Shown piece after piece: positions 63,022 to 64,000 of a stretch of 64,000 bases of DNA. The position numbers and the translations under genes were made by a program. The notes under the pieces were generated by a model. It ran no database searches. It had not been told where the DNA came from and saw only the letters and a program-made list of their open reading frames with translations. The stretch's first letter is position 1; each line of letters opens with the position of its first letter. The DNA comes from CAZQEZ01 sp964592475 (lineage in GTDB: Bacteria > Bacteroidota > Bacteroidia > Cytophagales > Cyclobacteriaceae): assembly GCA_964592475.1 (NCBI GenBank), contig CAZQEZ010000004.1, positions 3,459-67,458 of the forward strand, written 5' to 3'.

Positions 63022-63052
63022 TTTGCTCCTGAGTGATGAATCATTAAATTTG
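63022..63052 (+). promoter_or_regulatory. Perfect Bacteroidota promoter of kduI
   Basis: TTTG (63022-63025), 19 bases, TAAATTTG (63045-63052), then C. The ATG is 34 bases downstream. Confidence 0.62.
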
Positions 63053-63086
63053 CCCAAATATTTTTTTAACCTTAAAAATCCAACCC

Positions 63087-63929
63087 ATGGCAGTTAACTA
63101 TGAAGTTAGGTATGCCGCTAACCCTGCGGACGTAAAAAATTATGATACCGATAAGATAAGAAAAGAATTTTTAATAGAAAGACTTTTTGCAGAAGGAGAA
63201 ATCAACCTTGTTTACAGTCATTATGACCGCTACATTACCGGAGGAGCCACACCCGTAGGAGGTTCGCTGGTGCTGGAAGCTATTGATCCGCTTAAAGCCG
63301 AATACTTTCTGGAAAGGCGTGAGCTAGGGATCATCAATGTGGGCGGCAGTGGTAATGTAACCGTGGACAATGAAACTTTTGAATTAGGTTACAAAGAGGC
63401 TCTCTATGTAGGTATGGGTAAAAAAGAAATCATTTTTAGCAGTAACGAATCAGGAAAACCAGCTAATTTTTACCTGGGCTCTGCCCCCGCTCATCAAGCA
63501 TTTCCTACAAAAAAAATCGCTCGTGATGATGCTGAAACTGTAGATTTAGGCTCACCGCAAAGCTCTAATGCTCGCACCATTAATAAAATGATCGTGAACA
63601 GCGTAGTACAGGTAAACCAATTGCAAATGGGTTTTACTGAACTAAAAGAAGGTAGTGTTTGGAATACGATGCCCTGCCATACGCATGATCGCCGCATGGA
63701 AGTGTATTTATACATTGAAGTGCCCGAAGATCAAGCCGTTTGCCATTTTATGGGTCAAACCCAGGAAACTCGACATATATGGATGAAAAACAAGCAAGCG
63801 GTTATTTCTCCTCCCTGGTCTATCCACTCAGGAGCTGGCACCAGTAATTATACTTTCGTGTGGGCTATGGCCGGCGAAAACCTGGATTATGGCGATATGG
63901 ACAAGGCACAGCCTTTCGAATTGAAATAA
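63087..63929 (+). CDS. kduI: 5-dehydro-4-deoxy-D-glucuronate isomerase
   Basis: 280 residues, the full KduI cupin. It isomerises 5-keto-4-deoxyuronate to 2,5-diketo-3-deoxygluconate in breakdown of pectin and other uronate polysaccharides. Motifs: GGSLVLEAIDPLKAEYFLER, ELGIINVGGSGNVTVD, FYLGSAPAHQAFPTKKI, metal-site NTMPCHTHDRRMEVYLYIEV with its His and Glu ligands, and SPPWSIHSGAGTSNYTFVWA. It is preceded by its own promoter. The usual neighbour kduD is not visible in the last 71 bases. Confidence 0.96.
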   Translation: MAVNYEVRYAANPADVKNYDTDKIRKEFLIERLFAEGEINLVYSHYDRYITGGATPVGGSLVLEAIDPLKAEYFLERRELGIINVGGSGNVTVDNETFELGYKEALYVGMGKKEIIFSSNESGKPANFYLGSAPAHQAFPTKKIARDDAETVDLGSPQSSNARTINKMIVNSVVQVNQLQMGFTELKEGSVWNTMPCHTHDRRMEVYLYIEVPEDQAVCHFMGQTQETRHIWMKNKQAVISPPWSIHSGAGTSNYTFVWAMAGENLDYGDMDKAQPFELK

Positions 63930-64000
63930 TATAGAATTAATCTGGTGGGAGCTAGTTTTGAGGGTTGTATTAAAGATTACTGTGGGGGAAGGCACCTCCT
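63930..64000. other. Short 3' edge, nothing recognised
   Basis: The last 71 bases hold no complete frame or hairpin I can name. Confidence 0.3.

Noticed and set aside
1..64000. CRISPR arrays, tRNA or rRNA genes, transposases, integrases, phage genes
   Set aside because: No regular direct repeats, cloverleaf signatures, rRNA cores or transposase/integrase motifs were seen on either strand by eye.

Overview
The window is AT-rich chromosomal DNA from a member of the Bacteroidota, most likely Cytophagales. The evidence is a PorP/SprF gene beside a cell-surface protein with a type-B gliding/T9SS C-terminal domain, a TonB-dependent receptor with a carboxypeptidase-regulatory-like N-terminal domain, a BatA-type membrane protein, a pyruvate phosphate dikinase, and promoters of the Bacteroidota form TTTG-N19-TAnnTTTG (two perfect examples, at 35594 and 63022). 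A run of exactly 100 N at 59334-59433 marks a scaffold gap, so this is a draft assembly. I see no rRNA, tRNA, CRISPR array, insertion sequence, prophage or replication origin. Most genes are chromosomal housekeeping or surface functions.

Layout. 1-9.7 kb: 3' part of a DHA2 drug exporter, a decayed relic gene, a 1249-residue PAS/GAF histidine kinase, an acetyltransferase, a Na+/H+ antiporter followed by a truncated Crp/Fnr remnant, and thymidylate kinase. 9.8-15.7 kb: a TPR-SpoIIE phosphatase, a YghZ-like aldo/keto reductase, a lipoprotein MsrA and a class-C beta-lactamase-like hydrolase. 15.7-21.3 kb: a three-gene surface cassette (large Ig-repeat adhesin, PorP/SprF, TPR-PD40 protein). 21.5-26.3 kb: a Na+-coupled transporter, TatA, an AraC regulator, a SlyD-like isomerase and a secreted protein with a probable T9SS tail. 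26.3-35.3 kb, all minus strand: a dihydroorotase-like protein that has lost its metal ligands, a BatA-domain protein, then purA, a STAS protein, a Fur-family regulator, the (p)ppGpp synthetase/hydrolase and Pcm.

35.6-45.4 kb: a TPR protein with a TonB-dependent receptor, a membrane protein overlapping a winged-helix regulator, an oxidoreductase, ppdK, and an unusual LDH/MDH-family enzyme with a small membrane protein. 45.6-57.7 kb: an S9 peptidase lipoprotein, a CoA-binding protein, a secreted hypothetical, a 53-residue DUF1328 protein, an aldo/keto reductase, a secreted M20 peptidase, a HAD phosphatase, a GH106-like rhamnosidase and a BamA/TamA-type barrel. 58-64 kb: a MalY/PatB C-S lyase, heme A synthase broken by the gap, an HPt protein, a quinone oxidoreductase, a WcaF-like acetyltransferase, a VOC protein and KduI.

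The best candidates for unusual biology are the adhesin-PorP/SprF-PD40 cassette, the ligand-less dihydroorotase paired with the BatA protein, the LDH/MDH-family enzyme with Trp at the substrate-specificity position, and the cluster of decayed genes between 1.6 and 9.0 kb. I found no clearly new defence or mobile system.
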